A DNA stretch of 64,000 nt from Eudorina sp. 2006-703-Eu-15 (taxonomy: Eukaryota > Chlorophyta > Chlorophyceae > Chlamydomonadales > Volvocaceae). The notes beneath the pieces were generated by a model that worked only from the letters and a program-made list of their open reading frames with translations, searched no databases and was not told the origin of the DNA. This document shows positions 12,101 through 26,684 of this stretch, piece after piece. Every line of letters begins with the position of its first letter. The stretch's first letter is position 1. Position numbers and translations under genes: made by a program. The stretch spans positions 1 to 64,000 of the forward strand of contig BDSI01000121.1 in NCBI GenBank assembly GCA_003117195.1. The letters are read 5' to 3'.

Positions 12101-13222
12101 CAGGATGTCCCCTAGGCGAGGCGCCATATCTGGGTTCGACATGGTTGTTTGTTCCTGAACATGCTGTGTCCTTGATGCAACTGACGATGACCACCACCAC
12201 CCCGTCCTCCGCAGGAGGAGGCCCTGTACGACGCCGCGCTTGCGGCGCTGGACGGCATCCTGGACTCCGCCGCCGCCAAGAGCGCACAACCCCACCAGCC
12301 CCAGCAGCCGCAGCAACCCGAGCAGTCCCAGCCGCATCGCGGGCAGCAGCCGCAGCAGCAGCCGCAGCCGCAGCAGCGCAGGGCGCCGCGGTCGGGCCGC
12401 GCCCGGGCGGCGGGCCGCGCCTCCGTCACGTCGAGTGTCGAAGACAGCGAGGGGGAGGAGGACGCGGACCTGGCGGCGCTGATGGCCATCCTGGAGGAGG
12501 GGGAGGCGGCGCTCAGCGCCCGGATGCGGCCGGGGCCCGCCGGCTCGGGTGATGGGGCGCAGGGACAAGGCCCGCACCAGTCTAGACAACAGCAGCCGCA
12601 GCCGGCGGGAGCAGCGGCTTCCTCTGCCGCGTCGGCGGCGGGGAGGGAGGAGGACCTCGACGCGGAACTGGGCGACCTGGATGCGCTGGTGGAAGAGACG
12701 AGCTGGGCGTTGCAGGCGGCACAACTGCTGCAGCAGCAGCAGCAGCAGCAGGTGCAGCCGGGGCACACCCAAGCACTCACGCAGCGACAGGTGCAGCCAC
12801 ACACACAGCCGCAAGCCCAGCAGCAATCCCGGCGGGCACATGGGGTAGGGGCAGCGGTGCGGGGCGGCGGGGGCGCGCGGGGCGAGGAGGCGGCCGCAGG
12901 GTCTGAGGAGGAGGACGATGGGGTGGCCGGGTACCTTGAGGGGCTGATGGAGGGGGTGATGGAGGGCCGCAGGGAGGTGGCGGCGGAGGGCGACGGGACA
13001 TCGACCGGAGGCGCAGTGGCGGTGGTGGCCATTGCCGGAGATCGGACGTGCGACACGACGGGTCAGGGGGCAGCGGGACGCGAGAGAGGCAGCGGGCGGG
13101 GGGACGCGGCGGTGAGCCAGCAGGCGGGACAGCAGCAGCGGGCTGGATCGTCGGGGGCCAACGGGGCTGGGGCGGCGCCGCCGCAGCTGCAGCGCCAGCG
13201 GCGGGGGCGACGGAACTGGTAG
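3169..13222 (+). CDS. MutS2-like DNA mismatch-family ATPase, 14 exons, with a frame break in exon 1
   Basis: Exons: 3169-3610, 3740-3888, 4176-4342, 4823-4958, 5402-5601, 6229-6375, 7100-7477, 7977-8252, 8459-8576, 9005-9188, 9745-9897, 10241-10331, 10744-11310, 12215-13222; phases agree throughout after exon 1. The N-terminus has the MutS2 signature (TLDMLEWPKLCEQVARF). Later come LDVLSARARYG, GLRHPLL, Walker A GPNTGGKT (about residue 567), the ADIGDEQSLTANLSTF signature, Walker B LLLLDELGTGTDP and the ATTHH switch. As in MutS2, mismatch-recognition domains I and II are absent. In exon 1 the frame must shift by one base near 3577-3582 (LLVPEDP in one frame, ETLRLLEQTR in another). No Smr nuclease domain follows; exons 13-14 encode a Pro/Ala- then Gln-rich tail. 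The start (ATG 3169) is the in-frame choice, and its Arg-rich leader could target an organelle. Plant MutS2 proteins are usually plastid-linked, but localisation here is inferred. Confidence 0.88.
4082..4160. repeat. 15-bp pyrimidine minisatellite in mutS2 intron 2
   Basis: About five tandem copies of CCCATCTCCTCCCCT lie just before the 4175 acceptor. They probably supply its polypyrimidine tract. Confidence 0.9.
4343..4460 (+). repeat. Tandem array of duplicated 5' splice donors (GTAAGGGG units)
   Basis: Immediately after the exon ending in GTGCAG (4342), GTAAGGGG is repeated as roughly 14-16-bp units. Several are preceded by CGG, CCAG or GCAG, so each recreates a usable donor. The first gives the correct phase for the next exon; most others would shift the frame. 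Confidence 0.8.
5207..5235 (+). repeat. Intronic motif ATGTYTACCAAATTCCTATA, copy
   Basis: One of several related copies (also 7895-7920, 9610-9636, 9663-9688 on plus; 5644-5672 and 61579-61604 on minus). Each is followed by a C-rich run. It sits in the mutS2 intron ending at 5401. Confidence 0.7.
6376..6585. repeat. (GGGGGA)n-type G-rich tract in mutS2 intron 6
   Basis: The array starts at the 5' splice donor (GTGAGG, 6376) and is almost wholly GGGGGA/GGGCCCAGG units. Runs of four or more G recur throughout, so G-quadruplex formation is plausible on the coding-strand RNA. Confidence 0.9.
7895..7920 (+). repeat. Intronic motif ATGTCTACCAATTTCCTGTA, copy
   Basis: Same family as the copy at 5207-5235. 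It precedes a (CCCT)n run and the acceptor at 7976 of the Walker A exon. Confidence 0.7.
9610..9688 (+). repeat. Two adjacent copies of the TACCAATTTCCTATA-type intronic motif
   Basis: Copies at 9610-9636 and 9663-9688 both read (T)CGACCAATTTCCTATRCCCTCCC. They lie in the intron before the 9745 exon of the mutS2-like gene. Confidence 0.75.
10422..10500. repeat. (TGCCGC)n hexanucleotide repeat in mutS2 intron 12
   Basis: Near-perfect array of about a dozen units between the exons ending at 10331 and starting at 10744. No coding role is indicated. Confidence 0.9.
11311..11361 (+). repeat. 12-bp minisatellite GTGGGTGACGGG at a splice donor
   Basis: Four tandem copies start exactly at the 5' splice site after exon 13 (11310). 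Every unit begins with GTGGGTGACG, a donor-like sequence, and 12 bp is a whole number of codons. Use of a later copy would therefore insert Val-Gly-Asp-Gly units without changing frame. Confidence 0.85.
11412..11992. repeat. Dispersed repeat, copy 2, in the last mutS2 intron
   Basis: Nearly identical to 1-567. It lies between exon 13 (ends 11310) and exon 14 (starts 12215) in the same orientation as copy 1. It has no obvious long terminal repeats, target duplication or protein-coding capacity. The left flank is a poly-G run and an A/T-rich GAATAAT. Confidence 0.9.
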
Positions 13223-13276
13223 AGCGTCGTACGCGAGCAGTGTACGACTGTGTGATGTATCCGTACACCGCATGGC

Positions 13277-13281
13277 TGTAA
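13277..13281 (+). terminator. TGTAA poly(A) signal of the mutS2-like gene
   Basis: TGTAA, the usual volvocine poly(A) hexamer equivalent, lies 55 bases after the TAG stop at 13220-13222. Confidence 0.6.
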
Positions 13282-16199
13282 CCCGATGGTGGTCACGCGC
13301 CCTACCGGTGCAGCCCATGCGGGTCAGGGGCCGTGCCGCATGTCGCAAAAAAAATAATAATCGATTCCACCTAGCCATGTCTTATCGCTACTCAGGTCCC
13401 CGGCGAGAAATTAGGCTGCTTGCAATGCAGGGAGGGTACGGAGGACCTGGTGGACAGTCAGCCGACGGTTTTCACCGCTGACGTAACTCACGGACAGGTC
13501 TTCCAGCTATGATCCATTTGTTTGCATAACCTGGCCAACCTGGCCGGGGACAGGTACCTGCCCTGGCCTCCGTGGGGAACTGCCAATGTGCCGAACCACT
13601 CACGTGCGACAGGCAGTGGGGCAGAGGCAGGCAGGCGCACCCCGGGGGCCCCCCCACCGCACCCCGCGACCGCCTATCGGGTTGCACCTGGAGCAGCACG
13701 CGATACAGGCGCACTCCATCTAATCCTAAACGCACCGGCGCAAGCCCCCACCTCCCCAACGCTCAGCTCGTTGGTCTGCCTTACAATTTGTTAATGATTT
13801 GCCGCGGGATTGGCTGCCGGTGCCCCTGTGATGCGGTTGGAACGACAGGCAGAAATGTATCCCTTCCCCATGTGATCGCCTGGTTCGTTGCTCAGCCTCA
13901 AGCCCTCAGCCCTATTGGCTTTCCTTTCCGGGGGCGAGCGTTTTGACCACAGCGATACCCATCAGCCAGGGCACTGTAGCGGGCAGCATCATCCCTGGAG
14001 GACGTGGGGCTTGGTCGATGTTGCTCCCTGGGATCGATGGATTGTAGGCGCGTCCGTCAGCGTAGTGCATGACTCTGTAGATGAAAAGAATAGATAACTG
14101 GCGGTTCTAGGACACCATCACCACTTGGCCCAGCCCGTGTTGGGACCATTGCAGCTGCAGGAGGCTGAGGTCCAAGTGCTGGGTCTGCGGGCACTGGACT
14201 GTGGGGGTTGGTGGCTGTACTGGTTGGGCAGCGGCCGTCACACCACGGCCTTCAGGCCGCTCCACGACAGCACACCCCTCTTGCACATGACGGGTCAATG
14301 TCCATAAACAAACATTCGAGGCAAAGATGGCCTGGAAACTGTCGGCAAAAGCGGCTACCGCTCTGGTGCTGCTCCGTCCGGTTGGGACCACTTCGGCACC
14401 GTGGGACACCCAGTACCGTATGAGTTGCGCCTGGTGCCGTCGTTCTAGTGTGCATGCAGGTGATGGACAGCGCAAACACTGCTATGGAGCGTGTAAGCTA
14501 CGGAAGCCCGCCAAGGTCACATCAGACGCAGCATCACACGGCGGCTTAAAGTCAGAACTAGCGTGCCAACCCCAATGGGGTCGCTTTGTCAGGGTCACGA
14601 GGTGCGTTAATGGCGATAGTCCGCTAATAGTCACAGAGCAAATATCGAGGTCGTCAAAGGCGATCACACTGGACAAACTTCTAACCCTCACCTTTCGCGA
14701 CTGCAAGGCTACCGGTACTTGCAAGTCGCCGACGCGACGGCAGGGGTTTGACTTTGCTCAGGACAATAATTTAATGGATGATAACTTTGCCTCAACATTT
14801 TGCCCCTTGATGGATAATTCATTGTGACACGTGTTGTGCTGACAGCCTGTCACGGTCGGTCCTGCCTCGAACCGTGCAGCATTCCAGCGCCGCCTCTTGA
14901 AGCCCAAAGGGCTCCATGACAGAGGCGCCTAATCCAGAAGCAACTGAGCCTGACCGCTTTGCTCTAGTCCCTGGCGCCAGCCACACACAGGACCTTCATC
15001 TTGTCTTTTCAAAGAAAGCTGACAGACTGTAAATTTGCGACACGTTGTAACCGTTTACCGCCTTTGGAGACGGATTAAGTATAGCGCAACTGCGTTATTC
15101 GTAGTATTAGAGGCCATGCTTGTAGACTGCCACCTACTTCCTAGACTGAAGTATACGTATGCCTGTTTTGTGGCCCAGGGGTCGGTGCGTCGGCAAGTAT
15201 TGAAAGCGAGCAGGTCGGATCCCGACTCCATTGCGAGATTATTCTGGATTACATTATTACAATTTTATAAAGGTGCAGGATTTATGACTTGGAAAGACGG
15301 ATGCGCAAACTGCAGAGGCACAATTGCAAAATCCAGTAATTGCTCGTGAACATCCTGATTGAATAGATTTGGTACCAACACATACGGGACCACATAAAGT
15401 CTTGAAACGTGCGCTGCAGCGTAGTCGTGTGGACGTTTTTGAGAGCAAGCAAATATGAGGTGTTTGGAGGGCTACCGTTGTCACCGTTTGACAAGGCCAG
15501 TAGCTTCCAAACGCTCATGTAAATCAATTTGTGCTGCAAACTTGAACGTGCGTTCGGGCCCAGCGAGGCGTCGTCAACTTTCGGTCGCGGCAAGCTTGCC
15601 TCCAGACGACCGACGTGGTAGGCTCTCCAGTCCAGCGCGATTCCCGCTTCAATACGGGGACTTATCAATTTTATGATACGGTATTAGTATTACGATGAAC
15701 ATTCCAAAATGGCAAGGAATTTGCGATTGTCTCTGCAACCGTTCGTTGCCTTCTCCCCCCCCCTTTCAGTCGCAACAGCATACTTTCCGCCGCTGGTGTC
15801 CCCAAACCTGCTGAATCGACCGACGGTTGCTTCGACGTCCACACCCACATGACTCTGGCCCAGCGTATACACATGCACACGGCAGACGGCACGCACACAC
15901 CCTCACACCCTCACGCCCTGTTCCGCTGGACTTCGCTTCTCGCGGCTCAGTTTTTTTTTACACACCCTCACACCACCACCACCAGCAGCATCATCACCCC
16001 ACCCCTACATGCCCCACACATGCGGCCCTCCACTCATGGCGCCCGACCATCCTCTGCCCCACACCCCCACCCACTCACCCATCCGCCCAATTCGTGAGCT
16101 GCCATGCACATCATGTCGGACCCTGGTCCCCATGCCCGCGAGGTGACGCCCCGGGCGCTGTGCGCGCCACGCTGCGGTGCACGTCCCGCTGTGCCGCAG
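13282..16199. other. Intergenic region and unresolved 5' part of the methyltransferase gene
   Basis: From about 13300 to 15700 the GC content falls clearly and no frame shows recognisable protein or splice-consistent coding. A frame of about 166 codons at 14327-14827 has no recognisable features. Between about 15700 and 16199 the first exon or exons of the downstream gene should lie. The frame leading into the first solid exon ends with RATLRCTSRCAA, which resembles the end of a plastid transit peptide, and a hydrophobic frame opens at ATG 15709. I could not connect these with consistent phases. Confidence 0.5.
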
Positions 16200-20549
<4,350 letters not shown>

Positions 20550-21544
20550 GGAGTGCTTGGGAGCGCAGGGGAGGGCGGCTTGGGGCCGGGCCCGGCAGCG
20601 CGGCATCTCGTTTGGTCGGGTTGGGTGGTGAGGTTCGCGGCTGGGTTCGGATGAGGGCTGCGTGTGAATCAACAAGGCGGTCAAGGGGAAGCGAAGGCGA
20701 TGGGGGGGCTCGAGCAGCCGGGGAGGGGCGCGTCGCGGAGGAGGACACGAGGTGGTGGGCAGGTAGGGTTGGGATGGACGGAAACATGCGGCCAACGGAA
20801 GGTGGCTTGGAGTATGGGTCCCTGTCCATGTACCCCAAGGGGACGTGGGGGCCCTCGGGGGGGGGGGCAGAGCGTCGGGGCCTCACAGGGTCTGCGGTGC
20901 AGGCGCGCGATCGGGGTTAGTCAAGTTGACAAGCAATTATCTCGGCGGTCAAGCCGCCGTGCTGCTGCTGCGCAAGCATGGTACGCAACCCTCACGGCAC
21001 ATGACGGCTGAACGGGGAACGTTACTGGGGCGCCAACTGATGAGGCGGTCGGTGCCAGACTGCCCCTGGCTGCCCCTGGCTGCCCCTGGCTGCCCCTGGC
21101 TGCCCTTGGCTGCCCTTGGCTGCCCCTGGCTGCCCCTGGCTGCCCCTGGCTGCCCCTGGCTGCCACCCCCCTGGTATCTTCGCTGGACCGGGGATGGCCG
21201 CGCGACATGTCGTGCCGCACGTCAGCGAGGGCGCGCAGTAGAGAAGGGAAGGTCCCGACCTGTCCCGAACGCGCACACAGCTGTGCTGCTTTCTTTGGTG
21301 TTGCGAACTGAGTGGTCATGAGCGGTCTGAAAGTACGTGCGGGTTGGGGCCGGCTTCCGCTCAATTCAGGCGGAATAGATATGCTGGACGGGGAACCGGG
21401 CACGCGGGCAGTGGCCGTACGAATGTGTCACACGTATTCAGTAGACGTTTGTACTCTTCGTCGGGCTGTTATAGCCCTCTCCCCAAATGTTATTGACACT
21501 GTTTTAACTTTGTCATAATCTTCGTCTGACGTTCACCGCAAAAG
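20550..21544. other. Intergenic between the methyltransferase and J-domain genes
   Basis: No gene is supported. It contains a perfect tandem array of ten 10-bp units (TGCCCCTGGC, two with CTTGG) at 21061-21160. The last 200 bases are AT-richer and presumably hold the promoter of the next gene; I did not identify a TATA box. Confidence 0.65.
21061..21160. repeat. 10-bp minisatellite TGCCCCTGGC x10
   Basis: Ten exact-length units, two of them TGCCCTTGGC, followed by a degenerate eleventh. Non-coding. Confidence 0.95.
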
Positions 21545-24500
21545 ATGGGCAAAGAAAAGAGCAAGAAAGAAAAGGACAAGAGTAAAAGTAAGAAAGAAAA
21601 GAAGGATAAGAAGCACAAGAAGCACAGAAGGCGTTCAAGTTCGGACAGTTCGGACAGCGATGGTGCGCGCTTCACGACAGTCTTGTCGCGATGATCGCCG
21701 AAGGAGCTGATACCGCACCTAATGAAATACCTGTTCTTCAGGCAGCGTTGAGAGACCTGACCAGCAGTTGGCCCGGGAGCGGGCTGCCGTGCTCAAGCTC
21801 CGGGACATCCTCTCCACCTTCCCCGCCGTCCGGAAGGACCTTCGGGAGGCGAGTTGGCCTTCAAATACACGGGACGATGACTTGAGGGAGGCACCCTTAC
21901 GGGCCCCGTGTTCCCGGGCATCACGGCTCCTTACCGTACACGCCTGGTTTGCGCTTGGCGTAGATGCTGTGGCGAGTGGACCAGGGCGAAGCGGCAAACA
22001 TCTCTGGCGTCCCAGACCCGGACCTCAAAGCCAACTTGGCGCAGCTTCTGGAGCTCCTGCGGCTTCGACGAAATGACAAGGTGAAAGCGCGCCGCCGCTG
22101 CAGTTCAGTGACCCTTCACCACACCAGCGCCAACTGCCACGCCCTAGAAAAGACCACCCTCGTTACATGCGCTCGAATGCGCAGCCGCAGGGCCCATGAC
22201 TCCATGTGCACCCGCAGGACCCGCCAGCACTGTCGCGCCACACCGCCCTTGCCCTGTGCCCTTGTCCCGCCGCTGCAAACCCGGCCCGCCCTCAGGGTAT
22301 CTACGGGATCGTCAATCGGAGCGAGAAGATCCTGCCTGTCGTGGGGTTCGTGTTCGATGAGCCGCCGCGGTCGCGCCCCCAGCCAGCGGCCGCACCAGCA
22401 CCAGCACCCGCACCTGCACCAGCGCCAGCACCCGCACCTGCACCAGCGCCAGCACCAGCACCTGCACCAGCGCCAGCACCAGCACCAGCGCCAGCAACAG
22501 CGGCGGGGAAGGTCGGTCCACGTCGTCTGTCGACGGAGACAGGCAAAGCGGAGCCAGTGGACCCGCAGCAGCGGCGAGTGGGTCCCGTAGGGCCGCACAG
22601 GCCGGACCCGGACCCGGCCAACCCGGACGCGGATGCGGGCAGCCCGAACCCGGACGCGGAACTGGAGCGCGTCGCTGCGTCGGCGGAGGGGCCTGGGAAT
22701 CACGGAGCAGCGGCTACTGCGGCGGCAGCCGTAAAGGATGAGGCGGCGGCGCAAGAGGAGGCGGGTGCAGCTGTGGGCCCCGCTCCCCGCCGTGTCGCTG
22801 GCCCCGCCATGCCGCCGCGGGAGCTGCTGGAGGCCGCCGCCGCCGCGGCGGACGCGCTCCGGGCGGCGGGGCCGCCCGGTACGGCGGGATTATCCTACGG
22901 TGACAGCGATGACGACGACGGACTGCTGGTGGGGCCCCCGCCGCCGGAGCTGGTGGCGGAGCTGGACGCGGCGCCGCAGGACGAGCGCGAGGCGGAGGTG
23001 GTCCGCATCATCAAGGTGACTGAGGGCGCGCACCTCGCAGCTCAGCCCACCCGGAGCAGGCCCGGGGCAAGCCCGTGGTGGCAGGCCCGTGGTGGCAGGC
23101 CCGTGGTGGCAGACCACCAGCTGGGCTCGTCGCATACGCGCTCCCGTGTTTGCCGTGTGGGGTCAACGGTGGCAGCGTGGCCGGCCAGCACCCTAGGCGG
23201 TTGGCCGACCGCTAGGCAGCCCTCGCGGTCCCGGCATGTTCCCCTTCCGTTACATCCCATGGCCTCGCGCCTCTCGGCCCGCCTACACAGCTAGCGTGCC
23301 CGCAGGGCCGCTGACCCGACCTTTCCGCTGGTTCGCCTGCCCCCTCCCCCGCCACACATACGCACACGTGCCACCACGTGCGGCCCATGCACGGGCAGGT
23401 GCTGCGGGAGCACAACGCTGGCGCCGGCGCGGCCCCCGGTGGCGGCCCGGGTACGCTCGCGCCGCCAGGAGGGCCCGAGGCCTCGGCGGACGCGTACTTG
23501 GTGCTGGGCCTGGACGCCGGGGCCAGCGCGGCCGAGGTCAAGAAGCGCTACATGCGGCTGTCGCTGCTGATCCATCCGGACAAGTGCGGACACGCCATGG
23601 CCCATGAGGTGCGTGGGCCGTGGGCCGGACGCCTCCCGAACCCACTCCCCTATTTGCTCGCTTCCCAGGCGGCGCCGCAGCGCCCCACGCCAACCTGCAC
23701 GCCTACTCGCATCAAACCCTGTCAGTGCCCCCACACCCCGCCTGCCGCTGCTCCCCTGAATGCTACCAGCTTTCCTCGACGGTTAGGTAGATGGCCTGTC
23801 GGGCATGGTGGGCGCGACGGAGACTGGGTTACGATGTGGGTTTAGCGTGGGTATAGTGTTGGTTGGGACGGACGCAAGGGTGGCATGTTGGCTCGCTTGC
23901 AGCCCCTGACCTGCGGTCCTGCGCGCCGCCGTCCCTTCGTGCTGGCCCCCTGCTCTGCTCTGCTCTGCTCCCGCGCCCCCAGGCCTTCCAAGCGGTGGCG
24001 GGGTCCGCCAAGGTGCTGCAGGACTCGGGGCTGCGGTCGGCGCTGGACGAGCGGCGCGCGGACGCGGAGCTGCGGCGGAAGGCGGCGGCGGCGGCGGCGC
24101 AGATGGAGCGCGAGCGCGCGTGGCGGGTGGCGCGGGGGGAGGAGCAGCCGGCGAACATGGCGGGTAGGGCCAGCGGGTGGCGCGTGTTGTGATACGGTAA
24201 TCAGGGCCCGGATGTGTCAGCCTTGCCCTTGATTGGGGTGCCAACGTCCTCCGGTGGTGGTGTTGGTAATGGTGGCGAGGGTGGTGAGATGGCTGTTGTT
24301 GATGTGAGTGGGGACTCCCACCGATGGGACAGACGTCGGCGCGCAGCCGCCGTGCGAGCGCAAGCCCGACGCCTCGTCGTTACCCCGCCCTTCAACAGCC
24401 CCAAGGTGCCGCACCGATGCACCTGCGCCTGCGCCCACGGCTACTGGTCAGTTCCGGCACTTTGGCATGTTTCTTTTCGAGTGTAGAGACCCGCGCTTGT

Positions 24501-25882
24501 GGAGACACAGTTAGGGACCTCCCCCTATCCCTCCGATGACGGGTGCGTTCTTGCTTTGTCTAGCAAATTGATCCCTCCCGGGTGCGCTCAGCCGCTCACA
24601 CGCGTTGGTCGCTCGTGTGGGTCGCGTCGCAGGACCCGTGGGTCCGTCCGGACCGCAGCGGGAGACCTGGATGACGGAGCTGCCGCCGGAGATGTCGGCC
24701 AGGCCGGGCGCGGAGGGCGTCAGCCAGGTCAGCGTGCGCGCCTTCAGCCAGCGGGGCAAGACGGGCCGCGGTGACACCACCGCATGGACCGACACGCCCG
24801 AGCAGCGCAAGGCGCGCGAGGCGCAGGCGCTGCTGGCGGCGGCGTCGCAGGCGTATGTGCAGGCGCTGCCCGGGCCGAGCGGCGCCGGGAGTGCGGGTGG
24901 CGGCGGCGCGGGTGGCAGCGCAGCGGCGTCGGCGCTGGACTTGTTCAATGCGGGTTCCCGGAAGAAGAGCCTGATGGAGGTACACCTGGAGCTGCAGGTG
25001 AGAAGCGCCCACGGGTGGGAATGGGGGTTTGGGGGTTTAGGAACTGGGTAGGCATACTGGTTTGTGTTCTCAGGCGGGCAGAACAGGTGTGCGTGACATG
25101 CAAGAGGCAGGGAACTGCCCGCAAAATTGCCCGTATGCGTACATGATGTACCCAATGCCCGACCCATAAGTAATAACAGGCAGCGGTGTCGGAAGAACGC
25201 TGTTGATTTGGCGCGCTTTTGGTGTCGCTGCGTCGCGGAAGACTATCAGATGGTGCGGGCCGGCTCCTTGGCCACACAGACTCACTCCACAATGCTGTGC
25301 GTGCATGCGATCCTCTCGTTGGTATCGCAATTTAACCACCTGCAAGCAAAACGCCGTGTAGTCGGCGCCGCCGCCGACGGGTGTGTGGTGGCGGATCCTG
25401 GGCAAGAGGCCCAACGCAGCACTGATCAGCCTCATGCGGAACGGCGGTGCGGTCATAGGGTGCTTGGTCGGGGCGCCCTAGCCAGGTGACAACTACACCC
25501 GAGTCCAGTGCGGCGGTGCGATCGCGGCGGCCAACAGCCGAGCCTGTCATAGGAATGGGTCGTGGCTTGGATACAGCAGCCGTGCGGTGTCTAGACGCAG
25601 ACTACGACGTGAGTGCATGCGTGCGCGCAGGAAAAAGCAAATGAGGAGGCGCGCGCGGCGAAGAAGGCCGCGAAGAAACAGAAGACCGGGGATGGGTCCA
25701 AGGGCGCCGGTGGGGCCAAGGAGGCGGCGGATGGCAGTTCGGACTGGCCGTGGCGGCCGTTTGATCGGGAGCGAGACCTGGAGATTCGGCCGAGGGCCAA
25801 GACGGGGGCCGACATCCTGAAGAGCGCAGCCGCATTGGGCTCCAAGTTTTCGGGGGGAGGCACACAGCGGCACTTTTTGTGA
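21545..25882 (+). CDS. J-domain protein with GPALPP/DUF3752 C-terminus (nuclear, splicing-associated type)
   Basis: Exons: 21545-21662, 21742-21848, 21964-22080, 22296-23015, 23399-23608, 23983-24163, 24633-24997, 25631-25882. They sum to exactly 690 codons (689 residues) and all phases fit. The N-terminus is Lys-rich (MGKEKSKKEKDK...HKKHRR), like a nuclear targeting tail. Exons 2-3 encode a helical region (LKLRDILSTFPAVRKDLRE, then MLWRVDQGEAA). Exon 4 contains a Pro-Ala repeat, an acidic DSDDDD patch and a GPPPPEL motif of GPALPP type. Exons 5-6 form a J domain (AYLVLGL...IHPDKC, HPD intact). Exons 7-8 match DUF3752: ETWMTELPPEM, WTDTPEQRK and WRPFDRERDLE. Intron 2 is GC-AG (GAG|GCGAGT). 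Function is unproven; relatives are nuclear and often spliceosome-associated, and the J domain would recruit an Hsp70. Confidence 0.88.
22385..22500 (+). repeat. Coding Pro-Ala repeat in exon 4 of the J-domain gene
   Basis: Alternating CCAGCA/CCTGCA/CCAGCG units encode about 19 Pro-Ala pairs. Codon use varies, but the amino-acid pattern is unbroken, suggesting a spacer kept at protein level. Confidence 0.85.
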
Positions 25883-26684
25883 GGCTCGACACCGAGGCGG
25901 CGTGGGCACGCGTTTTCGTGGGGACGGGTCTGAACGTGGGGATCCCGCGCCCCGGAGCTGTGAAGGGGAGCAGGTTTCGGCTATGGTCGCAACTCCGGTG
26001 GTCTCAGTATCACAACTGTTGGGAGATGCCGTGGTGAAGGATTCCGTGGGCGGTTGCCATCGGCGACACGGTTCTGAGCGGGGATACGAGGGGTACAGGC
26101 CTAGAACGGTAACAATGCGCAAGGCGGGATCGAGACAAAACGTGAAGGAGGATGTTACGAGTCGATTTGTGCATCTTGCAAGGGATTGCGACAACCAGCT
26201 GCGGCTTGAAGTGTACCCTTGGAGCCTCATTTTGTCCCGCTGTTTGCAGCACAGGAAGTCTAGAGCTTGTATGCCCTGTCGAGGAAGTGTGCTACTAAAC
26301 GGACCGCGATGACTCTTGCAACCGAAAAGACGGAGTAGTAAAGTAATGTACGGTGGAGTCGTACGGAGCTCTTTATGTCAAAGTCTGTTGCCGGCTACAC
26401 TGATCAAATGCTACCTGTCCCTATGTGGCTACGAATATCAACTTGTTTCTTTGGCGCTTGCGCCGCACACACTATTTGTCCAACGAGCACGCTGCAGACG
26501 CGCCAAACGTTTTGCCACTCGTCTATCGTGTTTGCGTTGATGCGGGACACCCTACCATAGTACGCACTTGGAGGCGGTTTCTTGGGAAACGAGGGGAAAG
26601 TGCGGGCAGGCGGCAGAGCAGATGACTTGCGTTCGAGGCAGAAGAGTGTAGCGTGCACCGCGTTGTGGCAATCTTGAGAGCACC
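25883..26684. other. Intergenic between the J-domain gene and WNK kinase A
   Basis: No gene seen. It is AT-richer than the flanking exons and presumably contains the 3' untranslated region upstream and the promoter of the kinase gene downstream. No TGTAA signal was found before 26600. Confidence 0.6.

Noticed and set aside
13282..15700. A hidden gene in the AT-rich spacer after the mutS2-like gene
   Set aside because: No frame showed a recognisable motif or splice-consistent extension on either strand.
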